A stretch of DNA of 64,000 nt, taken from the NCBI GenBank assembly GCA_963828855.1, contig CAWHGB010000002.1:744001-808000 (forward strand), given 5' to 3'. The stretch's first letter is position 1. The number at the start of each line of letters is the position of its first letter. This DNA is from CAVVEQ01 sp963828855. Its GTDB lineage: Bacteria > Chloroflexota > Anaerolineae > Anaerolineales > Anaerolineaceae. Shown here piece by piece: positions 18,538 to 28,734 of the stretch. A program made the position numbers and the translations under genes. The notes beneath the pieces were generated by a model. It was not told the DNA's origin and did not search any database. It saw only the letters and a list, made by a program, of their open reading frames with translations.

Positions 18538-19523
18538 TACGTTTTCTCCATTAAGGAATCAAGATCATCACAAGGGATATTCAGCCCGATCAACAAGTTG
18601 CGAATGGTGTTCCAGTGCACCCGCTCCCAGGCGGAGGGGCTGCTGTTGGAATTGTGCGGTGCCAGCAGTACCTGGTCCATTTTTCGGAGCGGTGAATCCG
18701 CCGGCAGTGGTTCCTCTTCAAAGACATCCAGCGCGGCTCCGGCAAGCTTCCCGGATTGCAGCGCGCGGATGAGTGCAGGCTCGTCCACGATCGGTCCGCG
18801 GGCGGTGTTGATCAGAACCGCACCAGGGCGGCATTTTGCCAGGGTATTGTCGTTGATCAGGTGCCGGCTGGTGGGGTTGAGGTCCGCATTGACGCTGATG
18901 AAATCAGATCTGCCCATCAGGTCCTCCAGGCTGGTCATTTCCACCGCGTTTTCGGCGAGGAATTCCGGCGCGATGGGTTGAATATCGTTCCCCAGGAGCT
19001 TCATTTCGAAGGCACGCGCGCGACGCAGAACATCCTTGCCAATGTTGCCTACTCCGATCACACCCAGTGTGCATTCACTCAGCGACCGACCGGGGATCTT
19101 CTGCCAGACCCCAGCTTTCATTTCCCTGTCCATCCAGGGAATATTCCTGGCGAAGGTGAGGATATAACCTAAAACCGTATCCGCTACAGGCAGGGTGAAG
19201 GCATTCGATGTTCGAAAGACCTGGATCCCCAACTTTTCCGCAAAGTCCTTATCGATGGAATCGATCCCGGTGCCCCATTTTGAGATCACCTTCAATCTTG
19301 GGCTGCAGGCATTCAGGACGGCAGGGGTATAGCGGTCATCGCCACAGATCGTACCGTCGAATTGACCAGCAAACTTGAGGATTTCCTTTTCTTCCAGGCG
19401 TTCATTTACTTCTGGCGCGATTAAATCCAACCCATAATGCTCAAATACCGGAAGGAATCTTTTTTTATATGGAAGCATATATGGCGCTGATAGCAGGATT
19501 GTGGATTTGGGATCGCCATTCAT
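18537..19523 (-). CDS. D-isomer-specific 2-hydroxyacid dehydrogenase
   Basis: 328 residues, intact. The NAD-binding motif is GVIGVGNIGKDVLRRARAF. The catalytic Arg lies in LINTARGPIVDEPAL, Glu in AALDVFEEEPL, and His in LLAPHNSNSS. It resembles phosphoglycerate-dehydrogenase-type enzymes but lacks the C-terminal ACT/ASB domains of SerA. The true start is the ATG at 19523, overlapping the upstream stop (TGATG); an upstream TTG is less likely. In a glycan locus it could make or use a hydroxyacid such as glycerate or lactate for a substituent. The substrate is not visible from sequence. Confidence 0.88.
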   Translation of the reverse strand: MNGDPKSTILLSAPYMLPYKKRFLPVFEHYGLDLIAPEVNERLEEKEILKFAGQFDGTICGDDRYTPAVLNACSPRLKVISKWGTGIDSIDKDFAEKLGIQVFRTSNAFTLPVADTVLGYILTFARNIPWMDREMKAGVWQKIPGRSLSECTLGVIGVGNIGKDVLRRARAFEMKLLGNDIQPIAPEFLAENAVEMTSLEDLMGRSDFISVNADLNPTSRHLINDNTLAKCRPGAVLINTARGPIVDEPALIRALQSGKLAGAALDVFEEEPLPADSPLRKMDQVLLAPHNSNSSPSAWERVHWNTIRNLLIGLNIPCDDLDSLMEKT

Positions 19524-21634
19524 CAATTATTCTCCAGAGTTGGGTTCAGGTATTCAAACAGGGTGAAATTCTCCAGACCGGGAATAAGCCCGATCTTCCT
19601 AAGCCGATCTTTCAATAATCCCATATAAGGATCGCTGCCGGTGATCACCCCTTCACTCGCATTGATATAGGTCAACCCCATCCGATCCAGGAATTCGGTG
19701 CCGCGATCAGCTTTCATTGCTTGCAAATATTCCGCGCTGTTCATCAAGCCGTCCAGGTTGACGATTGTCCTATCATTGAGGAAATACGAAACGGTACCGC
19801 CTCCCGTCATTCCAATTATCGATCCGGGTGGAGTAAGCTGTTCCAAACCGCGAGCATCCTCAAGGTATCGGTCCTCATTTCCTTTGGCCACCTGCCAGGG
19901 GGTGAGCGAGGTGATATAGCGCGTGTTAATGATCACCAGCCAGGTCATTAGGATGAACTCCACCACCAGAATGGCAGAACCGGGTATCTTCCATTTCATG
20001 GAGAAGCCTGGATAATCCTTCAACCACGATCGCAAAGAAAAGTACAGTGCACAGCATCTCCCCCACCCAGTACCAGGAGCGGGGATTCGGATAGGTGGTG
20101 GCGAGATAGTAGGAAATCTGCAGCAGGCAGCCCGCCAGAAGAGCGTGCAATCCAATCCGCCGGGTACTTTCCCGCCAATCGAATTTGGAAGCCTTGAAAA
20201 GGAGTACCAATCCCCAGAGGATCAACCCAAGGATGATGGATACACTGATCCAGTAACTTGTGCTTGAAAGCAGCCCGAACTGCTCCAACAGCCTGGTGAC
20301 GAAATCATTCAATCTACTGGTCACCAACGACCAGGGACCAACATTTTTGCCTGGTGAAAGGCTCAGGAAAACGCCTAGATTGAAATCATGCCCGTAAACT
20401 GTATTCGGCAAGGTGGACCACCAGTGCTTCACCTGCCCGCTGATCGGCATGGCAGTGCCAAAGTACAGCTCGTTCCAACCCACATAAAAGATCATCAACA
20501 GCGTTCCGGGGAGAAAGTACTTCAGCCCGTCGCGCAAAAATCGTTTTCCAGCAGTTTCGCAGCCAATCGATCCAAATGCGGGGAAAATGGAATCCCTTTT
20601 CTGAAAACACCATCGGAAAGAAACTTCGAGAACCAAGGACCAGGATGACGGTCAACGCCCAATCGTAAAAGATCATCGCTCTGGGGAAAGCCCTGAATAT
20701 ACCGAGGGAGTTCATCACAAGCATCACCCCGCCAAGGACCAGGCTGGCAGAGGTGACCGCGAGCAGGATCCTGAGAATATCCCTGGGACGACTTTTTCCC
20801 GGGATCTATCCTGTAGATCCCGAAAATCAAATAACAGGCAGGTTTAATTAACATAGCCAGCGCGAGCATGGTGAATATGGCAAAAAGTGCCACTTCATAA
20901 AGGTCACTGAAACCAAAGCGAATGATCGCCGAACCGAAAATACCCACGACCACGAATAACTCATCCCAAAATAGATATTTTGGGAAGGGAAATTTTCTTA
21001 GAATTAACCAAACCCCCACGGCAATGAATGTAAAAATATTATCCAGTCGGCTGAAAAGAACGAATGCTGCCAGGAACCCGACCGCGACGAGATCCCACTT
21101 TTTCACCCTATCACCAAAAACCCGGTCAATAAACCACGAGCCTCCAAGAAGCAATGTTGCCAATGCGAATGCGTTCAAGCCGGCTTCCAGCCCGTCCTCA
21201 GTCGTCACTTGATGGATCGCTGGCAGTAGAACCCAGATCATCGAGATCAACGCGGCGGTGCCAAACAGGAAGTATTTTTTCAACAAACGGTAGAGGACCA
21301 CCCCTGTCGCGGCGTTCAAAGCTGCCAATACAACCAGGATGATACGTAGCGGGAGGATGCGGTCCGCGCCTGAAAGAGCGAAAATAGGGATATTCACAAA
21401 CAACCACAAGGGGTGAAACCCATTGGTTCTGTTGATCAAGTCAAAGGTGAACCCATGCCCTGCCGCCGCGTTCCTGGCCACGATGAAATAATAATAGGCA
21501 TCATCGGTGCGGTACCAGTTCATCAGGCTTGCTGGCGGTGAATAGGCTGCGTAGAGATGCGGCAGGATAGCCGCCAGGATGATGACGATCTCAAATGGAA
21601 ACCTGAATTTCCGTTTCATTAAATTCATTACCAT
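19523..21634 (-). CDS. Large polytopic membrane protein, glycosyltransferase-like, three frameshifts
   Basis: About 700 residues with some 12 membrane segments. The first loop has SLMNWYRTDDAYYYFIVARN and GHGFTFDLINRTNGFHPLW; the Asp-Asp-x-x-Tyr-Tyr and Asn-Gly-x-His-Pro-Leu-Trp pair is common in bacterial membrane glycosyltransferases that use lipid-linked donors. Frames change near 20780, 20600 and 20000. The C-terminal soluble portion (YITSLTPWQVAKGNEDRYLE, MTGGGTVSYFLNDRTIVNLD) is extracytoplasmic. It sits between the cytidylyltransferase and the dehydrogenases. The sugar is unknown. Confidence 0.8.
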
Positions 21635-21641
21635 TTAAATT

Positions 21642-22341
21642 CTAACCGACATTCCCCGATGGATCTGTTTGCGCTTGCCGTCTCTGTAACAATAACTCCA
21701 CAATCTGAAAATCAATCTCCTCATCGATATCCCAGGCTTCGTTACGAGAGACTTCGAACATCTGCGGCCGTACTCCCAGCCGGTTACGCCGGGTAATCAG
21801 GTTGGTTTTCGAGAAAATATAGAAACAGGAATTCTCCTCATAAATCGGCGGCAGGTCCTGCGTTTGCAGCAGGACAGCTGGATCATGATTGATGGGTTGT
21901 CCTCCCGAATTCCACAAACGTACCTGGAGCCTGGTCACCGCGAAAAGCGAATCATATTCCACCTGCTTTTCAAAGTAGGTTTCAATCGCCCGGGAAATCG
22001 TCTTCCGGAGAGACCAATGGATTCGTGCTGTGGGTCTGCAGAAAATGCTCTTCAGGAAGCTGGTTGACGTCGTTGATCAGGATCTCGTTCATGGAAAGAT
22101 CGTCCGCCCGTAACGCGGCCGGTCGTTCGATCACCCTTACCTGTGGAAAGCTCCGGGCCAATCCTATCTTGATCTCCTCACTGTCGGTATCCACCACGAT
22201 CTGTGAGATCGCCGGCACCTGGCTCAAGTTCTCGATCACATGATGATAAAGCGGCTTGCCTGCGATCAGGCGGTAATTTTTTCCCGGGACCCGCTGGGAA
22301 TGATGGCGCATTGGCACAAGGGCAGCTATTTTCGGATTCAT
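21642..22341 (-). CDS. Cytidylyltransferase, acylneuraminate type, one frameshift
   Basis: About 233 residues. The start IAALVPMRHHSQRVPGKNYR with AGKPLYHHVIENL is the CMP-sugar synthetase nucleotide-binding loop. TDSEEIK and FLQTHSTNPLVS are the conserved DTDSxEI and TxPL-type segments. The frame changes near 22000, and the second part ends WDIDEEIDFQIVELLL, the usual C-terminal Asp-x-Asp-x-x-x-Asp signature. It activates a sugar acid with CTP. It is one of three nucleotidylyltransferases in the locus, so more than one activated acid sugar is likely. Confidence 0.87.
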
Positions 22342-22401
22342 AGGATGAATTTCCTTTGCTTCTTAACTTCGGGTTATGATCTTCCAACCCTTTTACACTC
22401 T

Positions 22402-24016
22402 TTAATCCGGGTAGATAAAATCGGTCCCTTCCAGAATTCCTTTTTGGATAACACTCATCGTAAGCGAGTTTTCAGCCTTCAGGTTTTCCATCGGGAAATC
22501 CCTCAACTTCACGTAACCCTTCCAGGTGTCGCTCTCTTCGATGAATTCGCCGAAAGGAAGCGAGGTTCTAAAGAGTTGATAATAAAGGAAATACCTGGAA
22601 TTTAAACGGAATTCTTTGGGAACATCGATCCTCTCCAACCCGAAGGAATTTCCTCGCCATTCGTTGGTGATCCAGCCGGGTTGCAGGGAGGAATACCGAT
22701 TTTACCTGCGTGAATCTGGCCTTTCCAGCACATAGCACCGCTGCACCCAGAATGGATGCTTCCAATCCGATGGTGGAGTTATAGACCATCACGAATTTCG
22801 ATCTCTGGATCAACTGGTAGGAGCTGAAGTTATCTCCCGGTTCGATCAAGATCACATTGGGCAGGCGGTCCAATCCGTGCGTCTTCACCCACTTGCTGAC
22901 TGTCTCGCGGGATTCCTTCCCCGGGCGGATTTCATCCGGATGCGCGCGGATGACGAATAACGTCCGCGGATTCTCTCTAATCAAGCTGGATATATCCTCC
23001 AACCAGGAAAACATATCCGGATAAATCGAATTCGCATGCACCTGGCTGGTATCAAAGATCACATTGGTAAAAATGGGAACGATTTGCTGAAAGGCTTCCG
23101 CTTTCTGCCAGAAATCGTTATCGAATGGTTTCATCCCGCCCCAGAATTTGATCCCCGCCATGCTGAAATCACCCTGAAAGCGTTTTTCAAGCACATCGTC
23201 CAGGCGCTGGTTTTGTTTTTCGGTCAACGAAGTATTTTCCGGAATATGGATGGGATAAGCTGTTGCTTCGCCTTCGGTGAAAAACGCGGAAAGCGGTTGA
23301 AGGGCCACCTCATGCGAGATCACCCTGATCCCGTGCTTCCTGGTCAGATATTTAACAATTGCTTCGGGGAAGAACTGGCCGTTGAAAACCACAACCGCTG
23401 CCGGCTGCAGTTCACTTAATGTTGCTTCAAATACGGTTGCCAGGCTGCTGGCGGAGCGCAGATAATCCTTATAAATGGTGCGGGTGGTTTCATCGTCGGT
23501 AAGATTATATCGACGGAGGATCCACCGCAGGGAAGGCAACACGATATCTCCGAGGGGAAATCCTCCATAAGTGAATTGGTTTAATCCCGCCAAGCTGAGC
23601 GTTTTGATCTCATTTTCCAGGCTCGTATCCGGGGTAAATATAAATGGGATCACCCAGGGGGCTTGGTACATCTTCTGCGATTGACCATAACAGCTGGCAC
23701 ACGGGGGCTCGCGATCAGGTTGTTCCGGGTTAGTCCCCAGCAAGCAGCGCGTCATTCCCGCTTGACAGGTAAAATATCGCACCGTATGACCGTCCAGGGC
23801 AAGAGACCAAGCTGCCAGGAGAGAAAAAGCGGCATTCTGGCTTACCTGTTCCAGGCGAGTAGAAGTATTGAAGAATAAGATAGGTGAACCGGAAGCGGAG
23901 TGTACCGCCCGGGTGTAAACCTTATCCGAGAATTTTCGTAATTTTTGGTTATCACGGATTCGGGTGAGTTTGGATTTCACTCTTGCGTAAAGAGGGGTAG
24001 TCATCCAAGAGTCCAT
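22402..24016 (-). CDS. Capsule-biosynthesis-type GT-B protein with cysteine cluster, one frameshift
   Basis: About 540 residues. After SPILFFNTSTRLEQVSQNAA it has a cysteine-rich stretch (YFTCQAGMTRCLLG, PPCASCYGQ) like that of other capsule/LPS GT-B-like proteins. VVVFNGQFFPEAI and RKHGIRVISHEV follow. The C-terminal half (FVIRAHPDEIRPGKES, SSYQLIQRSKFVMVYNSTIG followed by LEASILG) matches the KpsC/KpsS-like capsule glycosyltransferase fold. The frame changes near 22690, and the end piece starts at FRLNSRYFLYYQLFRTS. A related protein lies at 38845-40458. Kdo-type activity is only a family inference. Confidence 0.78.
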
Positions 24017-24081
24017 TCGGAAAAATACAGCGAAATAATCACAGGGGATTCACCTAAGGAGAGCCATCTGCTCTGAATCCT

Positions 24082-25452
24082 TTATTTTCGCCGGAATAAG
24101 TACAAGGTCCGTTTTGAGTCCTGAATGGCTTCTTTGCGGACAAGTTTGAAAAATTGCTTGAAACTGGCTTCAAAACCGGATTCGTGATACTCCGGGAATA
24201 TGTCCTTACGGCTGCTGAGCAGGCGCTGAACCTGGCTATCCTCCTTGGGCACGAATTCGATAATCAGCCATTCGCCTACTTTCGCGAAGAAATCCGCTAT
24301 ACGCTCCAATGGCAGGTTATTGGAAATTGCCAGGTGGTGGATGAGCGCCAGCGCCATCACCAGGTCCACCGGACCACGTTCGATGAAGGAGGCGCGTTCG
24401 GAATTCTCCCATCCGATTCCCGGGCTCGGGTTGGTCAGATCGATGAGCAGCGGCAGGAGATTCTTCTCTTTACCTTTCCGGCTTTCCTGGTAATTTTTCT
24501 CAACAGCGACCGGATCGATATCCGAGGATACGATGAATATGCCTTTCGCGGAAGCGATCCGGGAGAATTCCCCATTGTTGGCACCCAGGTCCCAGATCGT
24601 TTTCGGTTCCGCCTCGTCGATATATTGGCTCACCAGAGTTCTTTTTTGCTCGAAGGACTCCGGTGTGTAATTAGTGATCTCGTAATAATTCGCCCACTCC
24701 GTCCCAGAACCATCCCAGGTCAAGCCTTTGATCGTCCCCTGCAGGTTATCGATCAGTCCCTGAAACGAAAGCTTGGTGATCTTCGCTTCCTTTACCTTTG
24801 CTTCTTCTCCCTTTCCGGCATATTTCTTCTGCGAGGCGGCGTGACGGTGGATATGAAGCTCCAATCCCATATTGAAATGCGTCTTCCCAGGCAGAAGACT
24901 GCTGGCCAGGTCCAGCGGGATGCCATCAATATAAACTCGCATCAACTGCTGAAGACGAATATCCGTAAGCGCCATCAAGCCGAGCGGCGCTAGGAAATGC
25001 TGGCAGAATTGGCGGTAGGCTACCCAGGGGGAACCTTCCTCATAGATTTCGAAGGAAAGTGTGTCGATCAGAACCGGTTGATAATCCAGGAATTGGATGT
25101 TATACACACTTGCATCTTTAAGCGTCATACCCTTTTCCAGGGCGAGCATCTCGATCGCTAGTGTTGCCAGGGCAGCGTCCTTGTATTGGGAGAACGACCA
25201 TTCAAATGGGTAGGAAATGAAAGGGATTAGCTCCGGTCGGATGACTTTATATGCCAGTATCTTCTCGGGGGGGTCAATATTTGCTTCTGTGTGGGGGACC
25301 ATCAGGTGCTTGTCCACCAGATTCTGATATAAACCTGACCCCATAAACTTTTCATAATGCGGTTGGTACTCTAAGTTCACCTGACGGTAAAGCACCTCAT
25401 TTTGCGTGAAAAGGAAACCACTTGGATCCCGGAAGGAAGCGGATTGTTTCAT
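24082..25452 (-). CDS. NoeA-like class I SAM-dependent methyltransferase
   Basis: 456 residues, intact. The N-terminal half (SASFRDPSGFLFTQNEVLYR, YEKFMGSGLYQNLVDKHLMV, DASVYNIQFLDYQPVLIDTL) is shared with NoeA-like proteins of nodulation and polysaccharide loci. The C-terminal half is a Rossmann methyltransferase: TIWDLGANNGEFSRIAS, SSDIDPVAVEKNYQ and VMALALIHHLAISNNLP. It acts in the cytoplasm. The N-terminal half resembles a kinase-like fold (Asn in VYNIQFLD, Asp in VLIDTLSFE), which I note only as a pattern. It probably methylates a sugar of the glycan. Confidence 0.8.
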   Translation of the reverse strand: MKQSASFRDPSGFLFTQNEVLYRQVNLEYQPHYEKFMGSGLYQNLVDKHLMVPHTEANIDPPEKILAYKVIRPELIPFISYPFEWSFSQYKDAALATLAIEMLALEKGMTLKDASVYNIQFLDYQPVLIDTLSFEIYEEGSPWVAYRQFCQHFLAPLGLMALTDIRLQQLMRVYIDGIPLDLASSLLPGKTHFNMGLELHIHRHAASQKKYAGKGEEAKVKEAKITKLSFQGLIDNLQGTIKGLTWDGSGTEWANYYEITNYTPESFEQKRTLVSQYIDEAEPKTIWDLGANNGEFSRIASAKGIFIVSSDIDPVAVEKNYQESRKGKEKNLLPLLIDLTNPSPGIGWENSERASFIERGPVDLVMALALIHHLAISNNLPLERIADFFAKVGEWLIIEFVPKEDSQVQRLLSSRKDIFPEYHESGFEASFKQFFKLVRKEAIQDSKRTLYLFRRK

Positions 25453-25522
25453 AAATTATTTTCCCAATAACAAATTTTCGGCTTAGAAATCCCTAATATT
25501 CGTAGATTAATTTGATCAACGG

Positions 25523-25753
25523 TCAGGACTTTTTATCAGGATCATTATCGGCAGGTGCATCCTGCGAGGAAGCATCAACGTCATTCTTGTTTTTCGAAAA
25601 CGCACTTTTGATCTTTTTCCAATACACCTTGACCGCAAAAGCCGCACCCAGCGCGGCAGCGATGACCAGTTGCAGAAGGATACTTCCGGAACCCGGATCG
25701 AGGTATGCTCTTTCGCGAGCTAGCGGAGCAAGAAATTCAAAAATATGGTTCAT
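25523..25753 (-). CDS. Small single-span membrane protein of polysaccharide loci
   Basis: 76 residues, intact. It starts MNHIFEFLAPLARERAYLDP; the segment YLDPGSGSILLQLVIAAALG then AAFAVKVYW forms one membrane helix. A Lys-rich cytoplasmic stretch and an acidic tail (DVDASSQDAPADNDPDKKS) follow. Short proteins with a YLDPGSGS motif are common next to exopolysaccharide genes, but their function is unknown to me. It lies between neuB and the NoeA-like gene with about 20- and 70-base gaps. Confidence 0.7.
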   Translation of the reverse strand: MNHIFEFLAPLARERAYLDPGSGSILLQLVIAAALGAAFAVKVYWKKIKSAFSKNKNDVDASSQDAPADNDPDKKS

Positions 25754-25771
25754 TAGTAATATCTCCTTTTT

Positions 25772-26653
25772 TTATTCTGATTTCTGCACCCGTCGCAGCT
25801 TTTTCAAGGATGGCATCTCGGAATCGTAGACTCGCTTGATCCCATCGCCCATCGACTCTTCTGTCACCCGGATGTATTTTACCAAGCGTTCAAATCCACC
25901 CGGTTCGACCGAAGCTGCCTGGTCAGTTCCCCAGAGCGCGCGGTCAAGAGTTATGTGCCGTTCCACTAGGTTCGCTCCAATCGCGACAGCCACAACAGAC
26001 GGAATCAACCCGACTTCATGTCCGGAATATCCCACCGGGCAGGGAAAATTCTCCTTCAGGGTCTGGATCATTTTCAAGTTCAACTCATCCGGTTCACAAG
26101 GATAGGTGCTGGTGGCGTGGGTGATGCATAAATTCTCGGTCCCCAGCACCTTCACAGCGATGGAGATTTCCTCCATAGTGGACATCCCTGTGGAAAGGAT
26201 CAGGGGCCGGTCCGTTTTCCGAAGATGATTCAGGAGGGCATGATCAGTGAGTGAAGCCGAAGGGATCTTATAACAGCTCGGTTGAAACGGTTCCAGGAAG
26301 TCCACCGAAGGCTCATCCCAGACGGATGCGAACCAGGTGATCCCGGTTTCCTTACAAAAGCGGTCAATTTCCTTGTACTGCTCTTTGGTAAATTCCACTT
26401 TCTCGCGGTATTCCAGGTAGGAGATGTACCCCCAGGGCGTTTCGCGCATCTGCCCGCGTTGTTCCGGCGGGACGCAGATCTCTGGGGTGCGTTTCTGGAA
26501 TTTCACCGCGTCCACCCCGGCTTGGGCAGCTGCGGCGATCATTTTCTTGGCAAGATCCAGATCACCATTATGATTGATCCCGATCTCCGCAACTATATAA
26601 GCCGGATAGCCATCCCCCAGCTTTCGATCATTAATTTTGAATTCATTTTGCAT
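25772..26653 (-). CDS. neuB: NeuB-family nonulosonate synthase without SAF domain
   Basis: Condenses phosphoenolpyruvate with a six-carbon N-acetylated sugar to form a sialic-acid-like nine-carbon acid. Motifs: AYIVAEIGINHNGDLDLAKK, DAVKFQKRTPEICV, YKIPSASLTDHALLNHL, LILSTGMSTMEE, THATSTYP, GYSGHEVGL and ERHITLDRALWGTDQAAS. It is 293 residues long and ends right after the TIM barrel, so it lacks the antifreeze/SAF domain that covers the active site in most NeuB, LegI and PseI enzymes. The next gene upstream encodes the CMP-activating enzyme. A second NeuB with a SAF domain lies at 34961. Confidence 0.92.
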   Translation of the reverse strand: MQNEFKINDRKLGDGYPAYIVAEIGINHNGDLDLAKKMIAAAAQAGVDAVKFQKRTPEICVPPEQRGQMRETPWGYISYLEYREKVEFTKEQYKEIDRFCKETGITWFASVWDEPSVDFLEPFQPSCYKIPSASLTDHALLNHLRKTDRPLILSTGMSTMEEISIAVKVLGTENLCITHATSTYPCEPDELNLKMIQTLKENFPCPVGYSGHEVGLIPSVVAVAIGANLVERHITLDRALWGTDQAASVEPGGFERLVKYIRVTEESMGDGIKRVYDSEMPSLKKLRRVQKSE

Positions 26654-26666
26654 TCAGTCACCTCTA

Positions 26667-27905
26667 TTAATCTTGATTCGATGCATTATCCATCAGGATA
26701 TCGCACAGTTCGCGAACCGCGCCATGCCCGCCTTTGAAACTGAGCACCCGGTCAGCTGCGCGCAGCACCGCCGGCTGGGCATCCGCCGGGGCAATGAAGC
26801 AGCCAACGATCGGCAGGCAGGGCAGGTCGTTGACATCGTTGCCCATATAGACTGCCTCCCCGGGATCAACCCCGCGCTCTGCAAGGATCTGTTTCAATAG
26901 GGAAGCTTTATCCATGATCCCCTGGTAAACCTCGATATTCATTTTCTTGCAGCGGGCGGTCACCACCGGATTCGTTTCCTGCGAGATCACAACGGGAATT
27001 GCGTCGGTCTTCTGCCTCAGGATGGATAACCCCAGGCTATCGCTGCGATTGCCCGCCACTCGCTCCCTACCGCTCTCATCCACCCATACCCGGTTGTCGG
27101 TCAGCACACCGTCAAAATCCATCACCAGCAGGGCGACTTTATCAGGGATACCGCGGCGCTTCTTGGCTGGGTCCACGAACTCCAGACCGCTGTTAAACAC
27201 CAAATACTCATAACGCTTCCAATCGAAAGGTGTATCAATATCAATGGTGTAACGTGCGTCCAATACCAGCGGGAGGATCACTTCCCCGCTCAGTGAATTC
27301 TGCCTGCGGATGGTCGCCACCCGGATCGCATCAATATGCCCGGTCTGCCAGTAAACCGGTGGTAAAGCCTGGCGGGGTGCATTGTAGGGTTCGGCCAGAC
27401 CCGGAACCTGTAGGAGCGGTTTCATTGGTTTCTCATCCCCACCGAGAATCCACATTTTGTGCGGGTTTTGCCCTGCCGGTACAACCCCGCGGACTGAATC
27501 CACCCCGGGATGTTCGATAAGCTTGCGGACTGCCTTATCCACGCAATCCAGCGGGCGGAAAGGAGAAGTGGGACGAAGCTGGACCACAATCTCCGGTTCA
27601 TACCCTTCGTTTTCCTTCAGCCAATCCAAAGCCTGGACGAAAACAGGTAGGTCGGTGGAATCATCACGGGCGAATTCCGCCGGGCGCAGGAAGGGCGTCT
27701 CCGCGCCGTATTCCCGGGCAACCGCCGCGATTTCCTCATCATCCGTGGAAACGATCACACGGGTGACCGTCTCCGCCCGCAGCCCGGCTTCGATGCTGTA
27801 GGCGATCAGCGGGTAACCGGCAAATGGCCGGATATTTTTCCGTGGGATACCCTTGGAACCACCGCGCGCCGGAATGATCGCGAGTACATCTGGTTTAATC
27901 ACCAT
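26667..27905 (-). CDS. Bifunctional CMP-nonulosonate synthetase / KdsC-type HAD phosphatase
   Basis: 412 residues, intact. Residues 1-230 form an acylneuraminate cytidylyltransferase: IIPARGGSKGIPRKNIRPFA, VSTDDEEIAAVARE and VQLRPTSPFRP. Residues 245-410 form a KdsC-like HAD phosphatase: LLVMDFDGVLTDNRVWVDES (nucleophile Asp-x-Asp), the SDSLGLSILR region, the GIMDKASLLKQ lysine and GNDVNDLPCL. The same domain order occurs in animal CMAS enzymes. The fusion lets one protein dephosphorylate and activate the nine-carbon acid made by NeuB. It overlaps the SDR stop by 7 bases and precedes neuB by 13 bases. Confidence 0.93.
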   Translation of the reverse strand: MVIKPDVLAIIPARGGSKGIPRKNIRPFAGYPLIAYSIEAGLRAETVTRVIVSTDDEEIAAVAREYGAETPFLRPAEFARDDSTDLPVFVQALDWLKENEGYEPEIVVQLRPTSPFRPLDCVDKAVRKLIEHPGVDSVRGVVPAGQNPHKMWILGGDEKPMKPLLQVPGLAEPYNAPRQALPPVYWQTGHIDAIRVATIRRQNSLSGEVILPLVLDARYTIDIDTPFDWKRYEYLVFNSGLEFVDPAKKRRGIPDKVALLVMDFDGVLTDNRVWVDESGRERVAGNRSDSLGLSILRQKTDAIPVVISQETNPVVTARCKKMNIEVYQGIMDKASLLKQILAERGVDPGEAVYMGNDVNDLPCLPIVGCFIAPADAQPAVLRAADRVLSFKGGHGAVRELCDILMDNASNQD

Positions 27906-28721
27906 GCCGTCCAGCCTCCATCCACCACCACGTTGGAGCCGGTCATATATGAAGATGCGTCCGAAGCCAAAAAGAGCAGCGCACCGTTCATCTCATCCTG
28001 TTTCGCCATCCTTCCCAAGCACGGTACGGGAAGAATAATTAGCTGTGAACACATCATCATGATTGTTAAAGACTCCGCCCGGGGTGAGCGCGTTGGCGCG
28101 GATATTTTTCCCGGCGTAATACGTGGCCAGGTAGCGGGTGAGCCCAAGTACGCCGGCCTTGGTTACCGAGTAATACACTGGTTTGAATTGATCCGGTTTC
28201 CCGGGTTTTTTATAGATACGCTGGTCAGGGCCTACCAGGCCATAGGTGGAGCAGATATTGATGATCACCCCCCGTTCCCTTGCAACCATTTTCCCTGCTG
28301 CTGCCTGGGCGCAGAGGAACAAACCGGTGAGATTAACATCCAGCGCTTGCTTCCAGGCATCCAGGGGAAAAGTCTCAAACGCATTTGAGGCTTGCTCGTG
28401 ATGGGTTTCATCAAATTTCGGGTCCTTGGCTGCACTGCATACCAGGATATCCGGTCCCCCGAATTTTTCGTCGCACTCCGTAACCATGCGCTTTACCGAA
28501 TCCGGGTCGGTGACATCCACTTTGATGGCTTCTGCCAGCATCCCCCGCGCGGTGATGGATAGCGCAGTACCCTCCGCAGCTTCCTGGTTGAAGTCTGCGA
28601 CGACTACCGCCGCGCCTGCCTGGGCCAGGGTCATGCAGAATTGTCTCCCCAAAAGCCCTGCCCCACCTGTAACGATCGCCGAGCGCCCTTTGAGATTGAA
28701 CTTGTCAAAAATACTATCCAT
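27899..28721 (-). CDS. SDR oxidoreductase (Ptm/legionaminate-locus type), one frameshift
   Basis: About 273 residues. NAD(P) site AIVTGGAGLLGRQFCMTLA, then DILVCSAAKDPKFDE, INICSTYGLVGPDQRIYKK (catalytic Ser) and PVYYSVTKAGVLGLTRYLAT (Tyr-x-x-x-Lys). It ends SYMTGSNVVVDGGWTAW. The frame changes near 28015, where GGG appears one base too long for LGRMAKQDEMNGA to follow. The STYGLVGPDQRIY segment is typical of SDRs in nonulosonate loci such as PtmA. It is flanked by a Gfo/Idh/MocA oxidoreductase and the CMP-synthetase, a known arrangement in legionaminic-acid-type clusters. Confidence 0.88.
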
Positions 28722-28734
28722 GGATCTTCCTTTA

